From assembly GCA_022495005.1 (NCBI GenBank), contig JAGYXB010000791.1, forward strand, positions 620,001 to 684,000: a stretch of 64,000 bases of DNA, given 5' to 3'. Below are positions 34,459 through 45,699 of the stretch, in pieces. Position 1 is the first letter of the stretch. The number at the start of each line of letters is the position of its first letter. The notes under the pieces were generated by a model. The model saw nothing but the letters and a program-made list of their open reading frames with translations. It did not search any database and was not told the origin of the DNA. Both the position numbers and the translations under genes were made by a program. The stretch is from Rhyacophila brunnea. Lineage: Eukaryota > Arthropoda > Insecta > Trichoptera > Rhyacophilidae.

Positions 34459-35611
34459 CAGTGGTTCATAAACGAAGTTTCGCGAAACTCTAAAGGTTCC
34501 GCGAGAATTCACAAAGAAGTTCGACTTGAAACCTTTGGCTCTATGAACACGTGTGGCAATATAATATTAAGATAACTCGTGTTTACAACGTATCCTAAAA
34601 GTAGGAATAAATATTCATTTTTCTCTCAATACTTGTCTTATTGCCAGTGACATCAAATGCATAGAAACATTCACATTTAAATTCACATTTTTTACATACG
34701 GTGAACATTACAAACAATAAATACTCGTACACTTAAGACGTTCACAACATGACATTTAAAAAGAAAGAAATAGTATTAAAACAGTGTCGAGATGAAATAA
34801 ATAAGTAAGTATAAGCATTCTCTCAAAAAATGTTATGAAAAGTGAAGTAAAAGGTACAAAAATTATAACGCATGGAAGCACACCGAATGAGCTAAGTGGA
34901 CCCTATTTTAAGAATTTATAAAACAATGCCCAAATATACTCATCCTCACGTAGGTAGAATATATGATCAACATCCGAAGCGATTTGGATGAACAGAGTTA
35001 TTGCCCTCCCAATTGGCATCACCAGTTCAGTTCTGCACTATGGGAGAACAAACTGATGCTCCCTATTTCTAAGATAGTTAGTTACCAGGACACACAGTAA
35101 GTCAATACCACCGGGAATGGCAGAGTTTCATTTAGACCACGTATAAGTCGAAAAAAATACGTGGTCAAATATTGATATCTTCTCGCATTTAAACTATAGT
35201 ATGTAAGCATATCTAAGAGAAAGCCAGTTGGATAAAGCCAAGAATAGTATTCAAAGAACCTCAAATAAAGGAGTCCAATTATCCAGATGTCAATATAACA
35301 TTGTAAATGGGGCAGTTAATCAAGTATGAATTTTCACCTGCGGCTGCCAATGTTTATGAATATCAAAAGTTCGCTTCACATACCCGTTTAAGCTCTACAC
35401 GCTTAAATAATGAAGTGTGTAATAGATAAATAGGGCACCATTTTGAGTCTGCGGTACTTTTCCTAGGTATGTCACTGCCTACTAATTTACACTGACCTTT
35501 ATGTGCCCCTTTGGGGTTACTATCTTAATAATATATATCAGCCAGATAAGGGTTAATATTTTATAAAATGCTTCAACGGTTCCGGCAAATTTTAAAGTTT
35601 GGGAATCACTA
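34459..35611. mobile_element. probable hAT element, decayed
   Basis: The left end CAGTGGTTCATAAACGAAGT and the right end AAAGTTTGGGAATCACTA are inverted and resemble the CAGTGGTTCCCAAACTT hAT ends common in animals. Flanks CCCTAACC and GCCTAGAC match at only five of eight positions, so the target duplication is not secure. A CR1/Jockey-like tail is nested at 34690-35285. Confidence 0.5.
34690..35285 (-). pseudogene. CR1/Jockey-like LINE (family D2), longer 3' fragment
   Basis: The minus strand carries the 3' UTR (GTGAACATTACAAA, GACGTTCACAACATGACATT, AGCACACCGAATGAGCTAAG). Then, toward higher coordinates, comes a degenerate coding end with PIGRAITLFIQIASDVD, which parallels PIGRALTLFNQITLDVDIF at 39321-39590. 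Several stops and frame changes are present. It ends near 35285 by 5' truncation. Confidence 0.7.
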
Positions 35612-36134
35612 AGCCTAGACTAACAATACCTACATAAACCGCGAATTCTTTGAAATAAAAGTACGCAGTTACTTACTTGGTACTTACTTCTCAAGGATTT
35701 TCTGATAGAAAAAAAAACATTTTACGAAAATGTAATGTGATGTATGTATGAATTTCAATATTATATATTCAAAAACATGGTTCGCTTGCCAAGTTTTTTC
35801 CGGGTTAATGATGTTTACATACTCTTCTCTTATTTGAATGTAAAAATTACATAATGGCCATAAAAGAGTGAATTTACAATGATGTTTTTTTTTACTTGAC
35901 ATTATAATAATAAAAAATTAAATTGCCACAGGAAAAAAATGTGTGTCAGTAAATACACAATAATATGTGTGTATCTGCTGGGAGATTAACTTTGTTCAAA
36001 TAATTTACTTTCGGACATAATTTGGCAAGACCGTTTCATTAAATCGGTAATATATTGTTTCAACTGACAATTTATTATTACTCGACCGGGTTTACCTATT
36101 TATTTTTGCGTATTGTCAATGAACTCATAAACGA
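35612..36134. other. AT-rich spacer
   Basis: Nothing recognised. Confidence 0.4.
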
Positions 36135-36907
36135 ATTGTGATTAGGGATTCCAATCCCGGGATCCCGAGCTATTTTCGATACCTATGAATCCCGGGATTG
36201 ATAAACATAATCCCGAAACCTTCGGGATTGATTTTTTTATCAATTTTTATGGAAAATAAAATAGAAACGAAAATATAACAGAAAAAATACTTTTAATAAC
36301 AAATAACTATATTAGAAATAAACTGAGTTTGAATGAAGTTTGATTTATACCCATGTGTAAGTTACCGATTCATTTTATGTTTTCACATAAATTAATAAAA
36401 ATGAGAAATATTGAAAAAAACCAATACTTCGCACTTTTAACAAAGTAATTCTACCATGATCTCATACGTTTTACGGCAGTTTCATATTTGGCTGACTAAT
36501 TAGATTTATGAAGCGGAAAGGCCATAAGTACACCATGGTTATTTGCTTTACTATTTTAAATCTCGCTAATCCATTCATTAAGTCTTTACTATCAGAAACA
36601 GCAATCTCATATTAAATTCACATTATTATTTATATTACAATATTATTTACTCTATTAAACTTATGTATCTCCAAGAATGAACGTAGATATACAATATTAA
36701 CAAAAAATGTCTTGAATAGTAGAAATTATACTAGATTTATTTTTGACCGATTTTATCAATGTTATTGGAAAATATAAAAATTTTATATTAACAATGGAAA
36801 ATAATGCCAATCCCGGGACCAGTCCCGGGATCCAGGGATTTTCAAATTGTAATCCCGAAATCCCGGGATCAGAATTTTGGCTTGGGATTGGATTCCCTAA
36901 TTGTGAT
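36135..36907. mobile_element. hAT element S with perfect 8-bp target duplication
   Basis: ATTGTGAT lies at 36135-36142 and 36900-36907. Between them is a 757-bp element that begins TAGGGATTCCAATCCCGGGA and ends TTGGGATTGGATTCCCTA. Multiple CCCGGGAT motifs in both orientations fill the subterminal regions, as in hAT families where such repeats are transposase-binding sites. The interior is AT-rich without transposase. The open frame at 36743-36997 simply crosses the right end. Confidence 0.92.
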
Positions 36908-37867
36908 CCATATTATGGTCATCTGACCAAGGTGCTAAACTTCTGTAGAAGTAAATTGCTATTTTCCCTTCTGAATGGAGCGGAGCGCGTCAACTAGAGT
37001 TCTCAATTATTTTTTAGACTAGTTACGGATAGTGTGGCCATCATACATTTTTATGAAAATTTGGTAACGATTATAATTCACGAGGGCCTCATAAGCATGG
37101 CCCCATAAGGGGGGGCTGACAGGGCTCTAGCCTGGGGGCCCGGTGTGGCGAGTCGACCAGATAAATCAGATAAACACAGATCACAACTTTTGGCGCTATT
37201 TTACTTATTGATTCTTTAGATACAAAAATATGTGACTGTGCAATGTAATTTGATATGATATTATGATGATCGATATAATTAAATGATAATTCGTGCGTAG
37301 AATTTTATTTTATAATTATTTTAAGTGTGTTTCCGACATATATTTACTCCACCTTACTTGGGTACCTATTGGGTACCTACCACAAAAGGAGGTATCGATC
37401 AGTGCTCCATTATAAATGCTGAATGCCGAGAACTCAATAAATCAACTAGATTTATTTAAAAATCGTTAAAATACAAGGAATACCCTTAACCCTGGGGTTC
37501 CGTGGGAACCACTTGGGGAACACTACTAACTGTAGAAAATCACACTGCCCTTAACCTTGGCGATAGGTAGGGGGACCCGACATAGATCCTAGCCTGGGGG
37601 CCCGCTTCAGGATGTGGGGGCCATGCTCATAAGACACAACTTCCTAACATCGAAAGAAATATACGTATCAGTTACGTGCGGTGACCTTTGCTTGAAGGGA
37701 TGCTTTTGAATACAAATAATAATATCCTTATAAGTACTTACATGTTTTTTTTTATTCTTTCTTTTGACCATGTCTGGTACTAAAAGGATCATATTGGCCT
37801 CTACAGAGTAGAAGTCTATTCTAACAGATTTTTGTGTACTTATATTAGAAATGAATGTTAAACACTG
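36908..37867. other. spacer with hAT-like ends and a repeated GC-rich motif
   Basis: TAGCCTGGGGGCCCG occurs at 37128-37142 and again at 37590-37604 in the same orientation. GTGGGAACCACTTGGGGAAC near 37503 resembles a right end of a TTCCCAAACTT-type hAT element. No complete element could be delimited. Confidence 0.4.
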
Positions 37868-37985
37868 CTCAACCTATTAGGTCCATTCCATACTCTGACG
37901 TGTGTATTTGCCAAACCCAGGATTCGAGCCTGGGATCCACGACATTATAAACTGACGCTTAAGCCGCTCGGGCATCGCTACATAT
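37868..37985 (-). mobile_element. tRNA-derived SINE family S3 (minus)
   Basis: On the minus strand a tRNA-like A-box region CCCGAGCGGCTTAAGCGTC is followed by the B-box arm CCCAGGCTCGAATCCTGGG and a short body with AGAGTATGGAATGGACC and AGGTTGAGCAG. The plus-strand copy at 51150-51330 has the same layout. A strongly decayed relative is visible at about 49680-49745 (minus). Confidence 0.75.
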
Positions 37986-38792
37986 TAACTTTTAATGGTT
38001 TGTAACTTATTAAATCTTGGCAGATGAAATGTATGTATTAGTTTATTTTATTGTGTTAACTTTCAATTCATGGTGGAAACGCATTGCATTACTGATTTAA
38101 TTTAATAAAACGCGATTTTTTTAGTACTTTTTCCACTTTTAATAAATAAATCTGGACCAGTTTCTCAGCCTTTGGGGGACATTTTCAACCATTTGGAACA
38201 TGGCTCAATGAGAAATGGGACCAGTCTCAGGAAATAAGAAACTAGAATTGAGATAATAAGAAGTTCCTTTCTAGCAATCGAGACAATAACTTCGGTCTGA
38301 GACGTCTTAGGCATAAAGCCCACCAAAAAAGCGTTCGGTGCGCTCACTACTGAGTAGGCCCCCTCCCACTCGCGCATTACCCTTCACCTATGTAATAAGG
38401 GGCTCAAGGAGCACAAAATAATTATTATTATCAGCGTCTCTCATAACAAAGCAATAAAAATATTATTAAATTTCTCGGGGCTTGTAATTAATATCGGACA
38501 CGCAATAACTAAACAAAGAGTTCACTGTTCTTAAATAATGGCTTCTCGCCCGTCTATCGACGACGCTTCGAGGAGCGTGATTTTGTTTTCCGTGTTCAAT
38601 GAATGGACTACGTTGTTTTTTCGTTAATTCGTATCGTTGAGAAGCCAAAAACGGTGACTTATGGGGCAGGCGGGCACAGTGCGTCGTCAAATCCAGTGTG
38701 CGCTGGCGTATTTGATTACGTTGTATTTTCGATGATTCACATAGAAAATACAACCCGTAAGCCTGCTTTAGTGGACTTTATGCCTTATGGTA
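37986..38792. other. spacer, unclassified
   Basis: From 38160 to 38420 composition is more balanced, and a minus-strand frame (38165-38377) has no recognised domain. At 38600-38740 two similar stretches (GACTACGTTGTTTTTTCG and GATTACGTTGTATTTTCG, each followed by a TTCGTAT/TTCACAT-like segment) suggest an old local duplication. Confidence 0.3.
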
Positions 38793-39930
38793 CGTTGTTA
38801 TGTTCTCTTAATTCTTTTCTATGGTATGGAAGTATGGACGCTAAACCAAGAGATGTCACGGAGACTTGTAACTTTCGAGATGTGGCTCTATAGACGCATC
38901 CTCACAATTCCTTCGCCTGACCGGATGACAAAAAATGGTGAAGTTCTCAATCGAACGGGAAAGGACCGAGAAGTTCTGCGTAGTATTATAACCAGAAAAC
39001 TACAGTACCTCGGCCACATTATGAGAGGACAAAAGTAGAGCATTCCCCAACTTGTCATCCAAAGTAAGATCAACGGCAAATCAAATCATTTTTTTTTAAA
39101 TTAATTTTACATAGTGAACATTACAAATTATTAATTCAAGACGTTCACACATGCTATTAAAAACAAGACATATTAATAAAACCGTATATACGTATATACA
39201 AAAAAGAAATATATCAGTGTTAAGTTATTAAACAGTAGAAAGTGTAGATACAAAAATTAAAAATCAGATACAAGGAAGTACACCGAATGAGTTACGTAGA
39301 TTTTAAGAATTTATAAACCATTACCCACCTATGCTCATCCTCAAGTGGAATATGTCAACATCCAAAGTGATTTGGTTAAACAGAGTTAATGCCCTCCCAA
39401 TTGGAATTACCAAATGTTGAGAGAACACACAATTACTGATGCTCCCTATTTCTAAGATAGTCATCAAGGCGGAAAGGTCAATACTACCAAGAATGGCAGA
39501 ATTCTCATTTTCACTGCGTATACCTAAGTCGGTAAAAATGCGTGGCATATATAAATATCGTCTAGTGTTTAAACTACAGTATGTATGCACACCTAAGAGG
39601 AAGCCAGTTCGATAAAGACACGGATAGCATTCATATAACCTTTAGTAAAGGAGTCTCAAAAAAATATTTTGAACTCGCTCCACCATAAGGTCGTATTTCT
39701 ACTGATGCGGGGCCCAAACAATCGACCAACTCTTCGCCGGCTTCTAACTAAGGAGTTATAGAGAATTTTTAGTAAGTGTAGCGGAGGACGGCGCCGCATT
39801 TTATGGCTTAAGAACCTCCGTGATTGGTACGAGTATAGCTACACTGAACTGCTCCGGGTGGCAGATGACAAAGCTAATATCGCCCTGATAGTGGCCGACC
39901 TCCGTTAGGGGATGGCACAATAAGAAAAAT
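38793..39930 (+). pseudogene. family B LINE ORF2 C-terminus, split by a later insertion
   Basis: Part 1 (38793-39081) encodes YGMEVWTLNQEMSRRL, FEMWLYRRILTIP, VLNRTGKDREVLRSIITRKL and QYLGHIMRGQK, where K is followed by a stop. Part 2 (about 39776-39930) continues with RGRRRILWLKNLRDWYEYS-type sequence and VADLR. In the uninterrupted copy at 53414 the two parts are adjacent. The gap between them (39082-39775) is an inverted CR1/Jockey-like tail. 'LRRL-YLGHI-RG' and 'GRRR--WL-NLR-W' are typical of the region after the RT in this LINE group. Internal stop codons and the insertion make it dead. Confidence 0.82.
39082..39775 (-). pseudogene. CR1/Jockey-like LINE (family D2) inserted in family B LINE
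   Basis: The element starts with a poly-T run at its 3' end (39090-39098), then GTGAACATTACAAATTATTA and GACGTTCACACATG. The coding end at 39321-39590 shows LNTRRYLYMPRIFTDLGI, SIDLSALMTILEIG and PIGRALTLFNQITLDVDIF. This 89-codon frame is open and is the best sample of the D2 C-terminus here. It inserted antisense into the family B copy, so it is younger than that copy. Confidence 0.78.
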
Positions 39931-41467
39931 ATTATTTTAAAGGAAATTTGTGCCAATTTGATTGACTGTACGCTAGTTTGCGATGCATGCTCGCGGGGGC
40001 ACGGAGCGGAAGAAAATAAACAAAAGGAGACAAATTCAAATAAAGTTCAACGCTTTCTCCTTGGAAGAAACAAACTACTTATTCTTACTGTATGTATGCT
40101 GTATGATTGATTCGATTTGTAATACATTTCGAGACAATAAAGCGCACAGATTTCACCGAAACAATATATAATAACAACAAAAAAAAATACATCAGGAGCA
40201 GATGTCACACATCGAATCTGACCAAAGGGACATAAATATGCGTCTAAACTAACAGAAGTTTTAAAAATCAACAACAAGATCATGTTAATTCACCAAACAA
40301 AATATTTTTGATTCATTCACTTACTTAGAAAATCGGTGAATTCCATTTTAGAGTAGTTGGATAATATACGAGTAATATAACTTTAGGAGCAACGAGGAGT
40401 TAAGAGAGCAGATCAAGCAAACTTTCACCACGCTGAGAGTGAAGACTGAAGAAGCGACGATGGACGTCGTTCGGCGCTACTAATATTCAATTAGGTAATC
40501 ATCGTAGTAGATAATATTTTAATGATATTACTACTATATTTTATGACTATGTAAAAGCCGAAGTGCCGGTGGACTTGATATGTATATTTTCTCTATTAAA
40601 TGCGATTGCGGTGAAAAAAAGGTTATCGAAATGGTATATCATCACAAAAGTTTAAGATATTATGTGAACTAGACATTCAGTTGTTGAGTGCAGCTCTGAT
40701 GAAAATTAAAACAGTAAAAAGGACCTATATACTTACCCTCCTAATTTTATATAAATATTTTATAATTCATTCACTTCACTCGTAAAATGGCAGGTTCGAG
40801 ATGACGTCTTAGCCATAATATGCAAAGAAACATAACCGCAACTTCACGTTATCAAGAAATAGCTTCCACTAGGAATCCGCTGGTAGAGTATTAATACAGT
40901 CGAACTTGGTTATTACGATCACGGAAATAGCGATATCTTGGATGTAATAAGGAAACATTCGTTGACATTTTAGTTTATGATGTTCTCCATACATGTATTC
41001 ACTTTTATAACGAACTACTTCTCGGGTATGCCGAGCATACCTGTTAATGTGTCGATCGTTTAAAACCAACATTTTCGATCCTAAGCTATAAAATCCGACC
41101 TAGCAATTAACTAGACCGATGCCGCCGGGATCAGATTAAATCTATGATGCTAGTTAACTGTCTAAGTACCTAATTGGTGTTTTCGTCGACAACACTGAAA
41201 AAGTATCCACGCATATGGTTGAAATTGCATGTAAAAAATCCAAGCTTTGCGAAGTCAGTAGGTACCTACCAACGCCGGCCTGTTTTGTAGTTTATGAATC
41301 CCATGCTTGTTTCGGGGATTTTACGATGGTTTACAGATTTTTTTAATGTTCTATGCTTATAACGAGCAAATTCAATTGGTTCCATCTTCCTCGTAATAAC
41401 CAAGTTCGACTTACATATATTCTTACCAGATAGCTCAATCGTCTAGATTAAACATTCGACTAATTTA
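39931..41467. other. AT-rich spacer
   Basis: Apart from the short remnant at 40385-40483 no coding is recognised. The open frames at 39983-40171, 40047-40283 and 40869-41072 look like chance. Confidence 0.4.
40385..40483 (+). pseudogene. possible transposase C-terminal remnant
   Basis: The frame reads RSNEELREQIKQTFTTLRVK then TEEATMDVVRRY and a stop. The pattern 'EELR--I---F--L------M--VRR' recalls the C-terminal helix of DDE transposases such as Tc1/mariner relatives. With only 32 codons the identification is tentative. Confidence 0.25.
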
Positions 41468-41842
41468 GATCATCATCATCAGCCTGAATCTATCCACTGC
41501 CAGATGAGGGCCTCTTCAAGCTGCTTCCACTTCTCTCGGTCTTGTGCATTGCGTTGCCACGTACTTCCGCAGAACTTTATCATTTCATCGATCCAACTGC
41601 CTCTAGGTCTACCTTGCGGACGTTTTGTACTTCTTGGATACCACTGGATAACTAGATTTGACAACGATTGTCTCTTCTTCGAGCTATGTGTCCAGCCCAT
41701 CTCCATTTAAGGCTTTTAATAAACTCTATTACATCGCAAACCCTTGTCTGCTTCCTTATCCACTCATTCCTCTTTTTGTCCTTTCGCGTTATGCCCAGCG
41801 TGTACCTCTACATACCACGTTGTGCTACTCTAAGTTTATCTA
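41468..41842 (-). pseudogene. family A LINE ORF2 3' fragment
   Basis: The minus strand starts at the tail (CATCATCATCAGCCTGAATC, the complement of the TGATGATG end) and encodes QWIDSG at its end. Preceding segments are VIQWYPRSTKRPQGRPRGSW, IDEMIKFCGSTWQRNAQDRE and, in shifted frames, KRNEWIRKQTRVCDVIEF. It is closely related to the copy at 22035 (same NAQDREKWKQLEEA wording). It is truncated near 41842. Confidence 0.82.
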
Positions 41843-42198
41843 ATTTATATATTGAATACAAAAGAAAAACCGAAATATTAGGGTGACTTCCTGACCAAGA
41901 AAATATTCCCTAACCGATGAATAGTTGGATAAATATAAAATAAGGAGATGCCGGTTATTCACAAATTTAATTATGCATGTCTTGCGAAATTTAAAACGAA
42001 AAAATGCGAATTTTAATAAGCCGATAATTTCAGTCCGAAAATAAAAGATTCGTTAATCGAATAAAATTACAAAAATTACCGAGGCAATGACAACGCTCTT
42101 AACATTTTATCGGCTTCTTTTACCACGGCGAACATTTTTTTTTACAAAAGCTTTCTCTGACATACGAAAACTTTCAACGATTTGCCAACCAATTATGC

Positions 42199-42219
42199 GG
42201 TAGGTAGGTAGGTAGGTAG
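42199..42219. repeat. (GGTA)n microsatellite
   Basis: Five GGTA units in a row. This tetramer is common in short form across the window but is longest here. Confidence 0.85.
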
Positions 42220-42405
42220 TCAGTGGTGGTAAGTATTTTAACGAAATTAAAAAAAAACATGTATTCATTATTTTTATATTAATTATAATTCAACAGTTTT
42301 AATTACCGATTGTAATGGCGTCTCGAGCTATCTCAACTTGAGTCTTCTAATTTTTCTTCTTCGACAGTCTCCTCGATTCTTGGGACATGACCCGCCCATT
42401 ATAAG

Positions 42406-42640
42406 CTTAAGAGGCCATCCATGGACGAAACCGTATGCGGTTTAGATCCGTGTGCCATACTAAATTTATGATTTTTGTTCATGAAAATATATTTTCACTA
42501 AATCTGTAAGTGTAAGTGTATGTTATTTAAACAGATACGATCATAATATACTTAATATTTTTCCATGACCAGAAAAGATAAGCTTAGTATAGCACACGGT
42601 TCGAAACCGCATACGGTTTCAGTCCATGGATGGCCTATAA
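42406..42640. mobile_element. foldback MITE G, copy 1
   Basis: The left arm GGCCATCCATGGACGAAACC, GTATGCGGTTTAGATCCGTGTG is mirrored by the right arm CACACGGTTCGAAACCGC, ATACGGTTTCAGTCCATGG, ATGGCC. A second copy is at 57804-58053. No coding. It directly abuts element H. Confidence 0.85.
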
Positions 42641-43004
42641 GGCTCCTCAGCTGAGGCATGGTCTAAAAAGATCGTGACTAGGCGATGCGCGGATTGCGGA
42701 TCGCGGGTGCAAATGACGCGAGCCGAACGAAATATAATTTGTCATAAAATTCAACATGCGTCCTTTTAATGTTATGTTTATTGTTATATTCGTAATAATA
42801 ATAGTATATTCATTGACTTTTTTTTCAAGTACATGCGGAACGTTTTTTAGTCATCTTTACACGATTTAAGAATATATTCCTCCGACGCCATTACAAAATA
42901 AATTGATGTGCGAACAAGTCGACTATCGCTCTCCGACTGGCAACGCGGCCGAAATTTCGTTCCACATACTGTTGAAAATTATTTGCCGTTTCGTACGCTC
43001 TTAA
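42636..43004. mobile_element. TTAA-ended element H, copy 1
   Basis: It matches 57350-57726 through GGTCTAAAAAGATCGTG, GCGGGTGCAAATGA, CAACATGCGTCC and GAAAATTATTTGCCGTTTC. The right end is at TTAA (43001-43004). The left end reads TATAAGGCTCC rather than TTAAGGC because it adjoins element G. Copy 2 suggests a TTAA target. Confidence 0.6.
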
Positions 43005-43299
43005 TAAAAATGCATTATGACTCTGCAACCCAGAACTTGAAGTTGAACATCCTTCGCCGGGTGCATTTTCAGATCCGAAGATTTATCTTAAGATTTTCTC
43101 GTGAAATATGTATAATAAATTATTACAACAAAAAATTGGCGATATTATAGATGTGGATGTGTTAGCAAAAATACAATACTGAGGTACACATAAATTAACG
43201 CAAATTACAAATCGACCGTTATTACAATGTAGGTAGGTAATTAATTTAGAAGTTAATTTATCATCCAGGAACAGATTCTGTATTGTGAAGAAGTCATCA
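43005..43299. other. AT-rich spacer
   Basis: Nothing recognised. Confidence 0.35.
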
Positions 43300-43392
43300 A
43301 TTCGGCAAAAATACGTAGCAGCGAAGAAGTAGATACCGAGATGGATAGATGGACCTAGGGGAGGTCTTCGTCTAGGACTGGCGATGATTAGT
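43300..43392 (+). pseudogene. very degenerate family A LINE 3' end
   Basis: TACGTAGCAGCGAAGAAGTA, GACCTAGGGGAGGTCTTCGT and CTGGCGATGATTAG align in order with TACGTGGCAGCGAACGACAC, AGCTTAGGGAGGCCTTCATC and GGCTGATGATGATA of the copy ending at 28290. Many stops are present. It is the oldest-looking family A copy. Confidence 0.5.
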
Positions 43393-44712
43393 ACATACTA
43401 TAACCGATTTCGTGGTTTTCAGCATTAATTTAGGTATATTTTCATTTAAGATTTTAGAATTATTGGATTAATTGGAACGCTACATAACAGCTTAAATATA
43501 CTAGTTTCGTAAACAAATCATATTTACGCATACAAACGACAACATACGATCGCAAAAAACGATGGGATGTAACGCACATAGAGTGCGAAAAGTGTAAGTT
43601 GATGTGCGGAGGCTTGAACAACTAGAATCCCCTCCTCTCGCGTTTCAGTATTCATTCGTCTCACCATGAAAGCATTTCACGTTTCTTATAAGTGCGCGAC
43701 ATCCAATGAATGTCATTGGCGACATCAGTCATTTAGACGTGTTTACAATGGCTAAAGTTTTGAAAAGTGACAGCAGGAAGATTATAAGTCATCTTATCTC
43801 CTACTGTAAGAAGAAAAACGACAAAATAAGCTCATTCGGCCTTTCAACAACGTTATCGAAAGAGTTGCCGCAATGACAGGTACAAAACACACTTGAAATT
43901 TTAATGTTGCCATATAAAATTTATCCTAAGTTATTGGGAAAAAATGTATATCATTGTATTTGAAATTTGCGAAAATATATACCTATTTAAGGAAGTAGGA
44001 AATAATATTTTCCAATCCTGGCAATACTCTCACAATACTTCGAAATCGAAAACAATACGAGCGCCACTACGAAGCCTCACGTTAAACTTTTCGGTCTCTA
44101 GCAACAGTATCTATCTCTTTGATAAAAAATGGATCGATGAAAATTCGACTTGAATGCTTTTATGCCATTTATTTTATAAATCGGCTTAAAGGTATCGGTC
44201 AATTTTTTGTGAAACAAGAGTTTTCGTACATATTATAACGAACACGTTTAAAAAGATCTCACATGCTACAGTGGCCAAGTACGAGTATAAAAAGTATAAC
44301 TATGCCAGAGCACCTACGTTATTAATTTTGACGTTTACATGTTTCGATTTTATGAATTGTTGATTGCTTTTGTAATGTTCACGAAATAAATTAGGAAACT
44401 AATTTCATCGTGTAACATTGTAACTGATATGTTACGCCCCTGCCATTAAAACAAAGCAGTTTTTGCGACATCGCTCAAGCCGCCACTGGCCCGACCGAAT
44501 CAAAGGAATGAGATTGAAAACGATTTCGCTGACTATGGGTGGAAAAAATGTGAAATAAGGTCGAGTGCTGGTGGAGAAAGGGGGGAAAGATGGACTTCAT
44601 AGGAAGAACAGAAATGCATTTTTTTGGAGATAATAAATGTAAGTAGGTATATCAACATTATTTCTTATCATAAAGTGAACGTATAATGTGCGATAAGAAA
44701 TATTGAAAACCT
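43393..44712. other. AT-rich spacer
   Basis: The frame at 43944-44153 shows no recognised domain. No repeat structure is evident. Confidence 0.4.
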
Positions 44713-45699
44713 TCTCTACTAATATATATTAACATGAAGTTACCTAATAATAATAAGTAATATACCATTCATCCGATTGCGATGAAACCTTCGTCAGTTG
44801 TTGTGGTAACACCCGCAAAGGTTTCTGAATAAGTACAACCATCTTCTTCTTCGTCATGATTCTATCTTCTTTTATTTGTATGGTCCCTATACCAATCATC
44901 CGATTGCGATGAAACTTTCGTTAGTGGTTGTGCTAACACCTGCAAAGGTTTCTGAATTAGTACAACCATCTTCTTCTTTTTCATTATATCTTCTTTTATT
45001 CGTATGGTTCCTATACTATTCATCCGATTGCGATGAAACCTTCGTCAGTTGTTGTGGTAACACCCGCAAAGGTTTCTGAATTAGTACAACCATCTTCTTC
45101 TTTTATTTTATTTTATATTCTTCTATTCGTATGCGTTTCTATTCCATTCATCCGATTGCAATAAAACTTTCGTCAATAATTGTGCCAAGCCCCGCAAAGG
45201 TTTCTGAATTAGAATAACCATCTTCTTCTTCTTCTATTTTATCTTCTTCTATTCACAATGAAACTTTGGTGAGTTGTCGTGCGCATGCCCACGAAGATTT
45301 CTGAATTAGAAAATCATCTTCTTCTTCTATTCGTATGCGTTCCTATAACATTCATCCGATTGCGATGAAACTTTTGTCAGTTGTTGTGCGCACACCTGCG
45401 AAGGTTTCTAAATTAGTATTATATAAAATACAACGTTTGTTGTTTGTTTGTTCCATGCAATTTTGATTTTTTTTACTACATATTAATAACATTAATAACG
45501 TTTGCATATTTTGGATTCGATTTTAATTTAGTGGTCTTTTGTTTGACCTTTACTCCTATTAGAATTATTTTCATATTGCCATATTGTATAACACAGATAT
45601 TTTAATATTAAAAAAATAATTACCTCTTATTATTTTTTAAATATCTAAGATAAATATAACTTCGAAGCGACCCTGTGCGAAGCCGGGTACTTCAGCTAG
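44713..45699 (+). mobile_element. Helitron/Helentron-like non-autonomous element
   Basis: The 5' end TCTCTACTAATATATATTAA and the 3' end GAAGCCGGGTACTTCAGCTAG have the layout of rolling-circle elements: 5' TC, a GC-rich hairpin (ACCC...GGGT at about 45670-45688) and a CTAG terminus with no terminal inverted repeats. The flanks are T on both sides, giving a T-T target as described for Helentrons; classical Helitrons use A-T. The body is a minisatellite of about 125 bp (separate entry), an organisation known from HINE/DINE-1-type elements. No Rep or helicase coding is present. Confidence 0.65.
44771..45420 (+). repeat. minisatellite, about 125-bp unit, about 5.5 copies
   Basis: Units begin with ATCCGATTGCGATGAAA at 44771, 44898, 45022 and 45150 (ATCCGATTGCAATAAAA). 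A shortened unit follows at about 45256, and another full start is at 45354. Each unit continues with CTTCGTCAGTTGTTGTG, ACACCCGCAAAGGTTTCTGA, ATTAGTACAACCATCTTCTT and a variable CTTCTTTTATT run with GTATGGTTCCTAT. Periods are 127, 124 and 128 bp. It lies wholly inside the Helitron-like element. Confidence 0.88.

Noticed and set aside
44771..45420. Regularly repeated units considered as a CRISPR array
   Set aside because: Units of about 125 bp diverge along their full length with no constant repeat/variable spacer alternation, and the context is eukaryotic.
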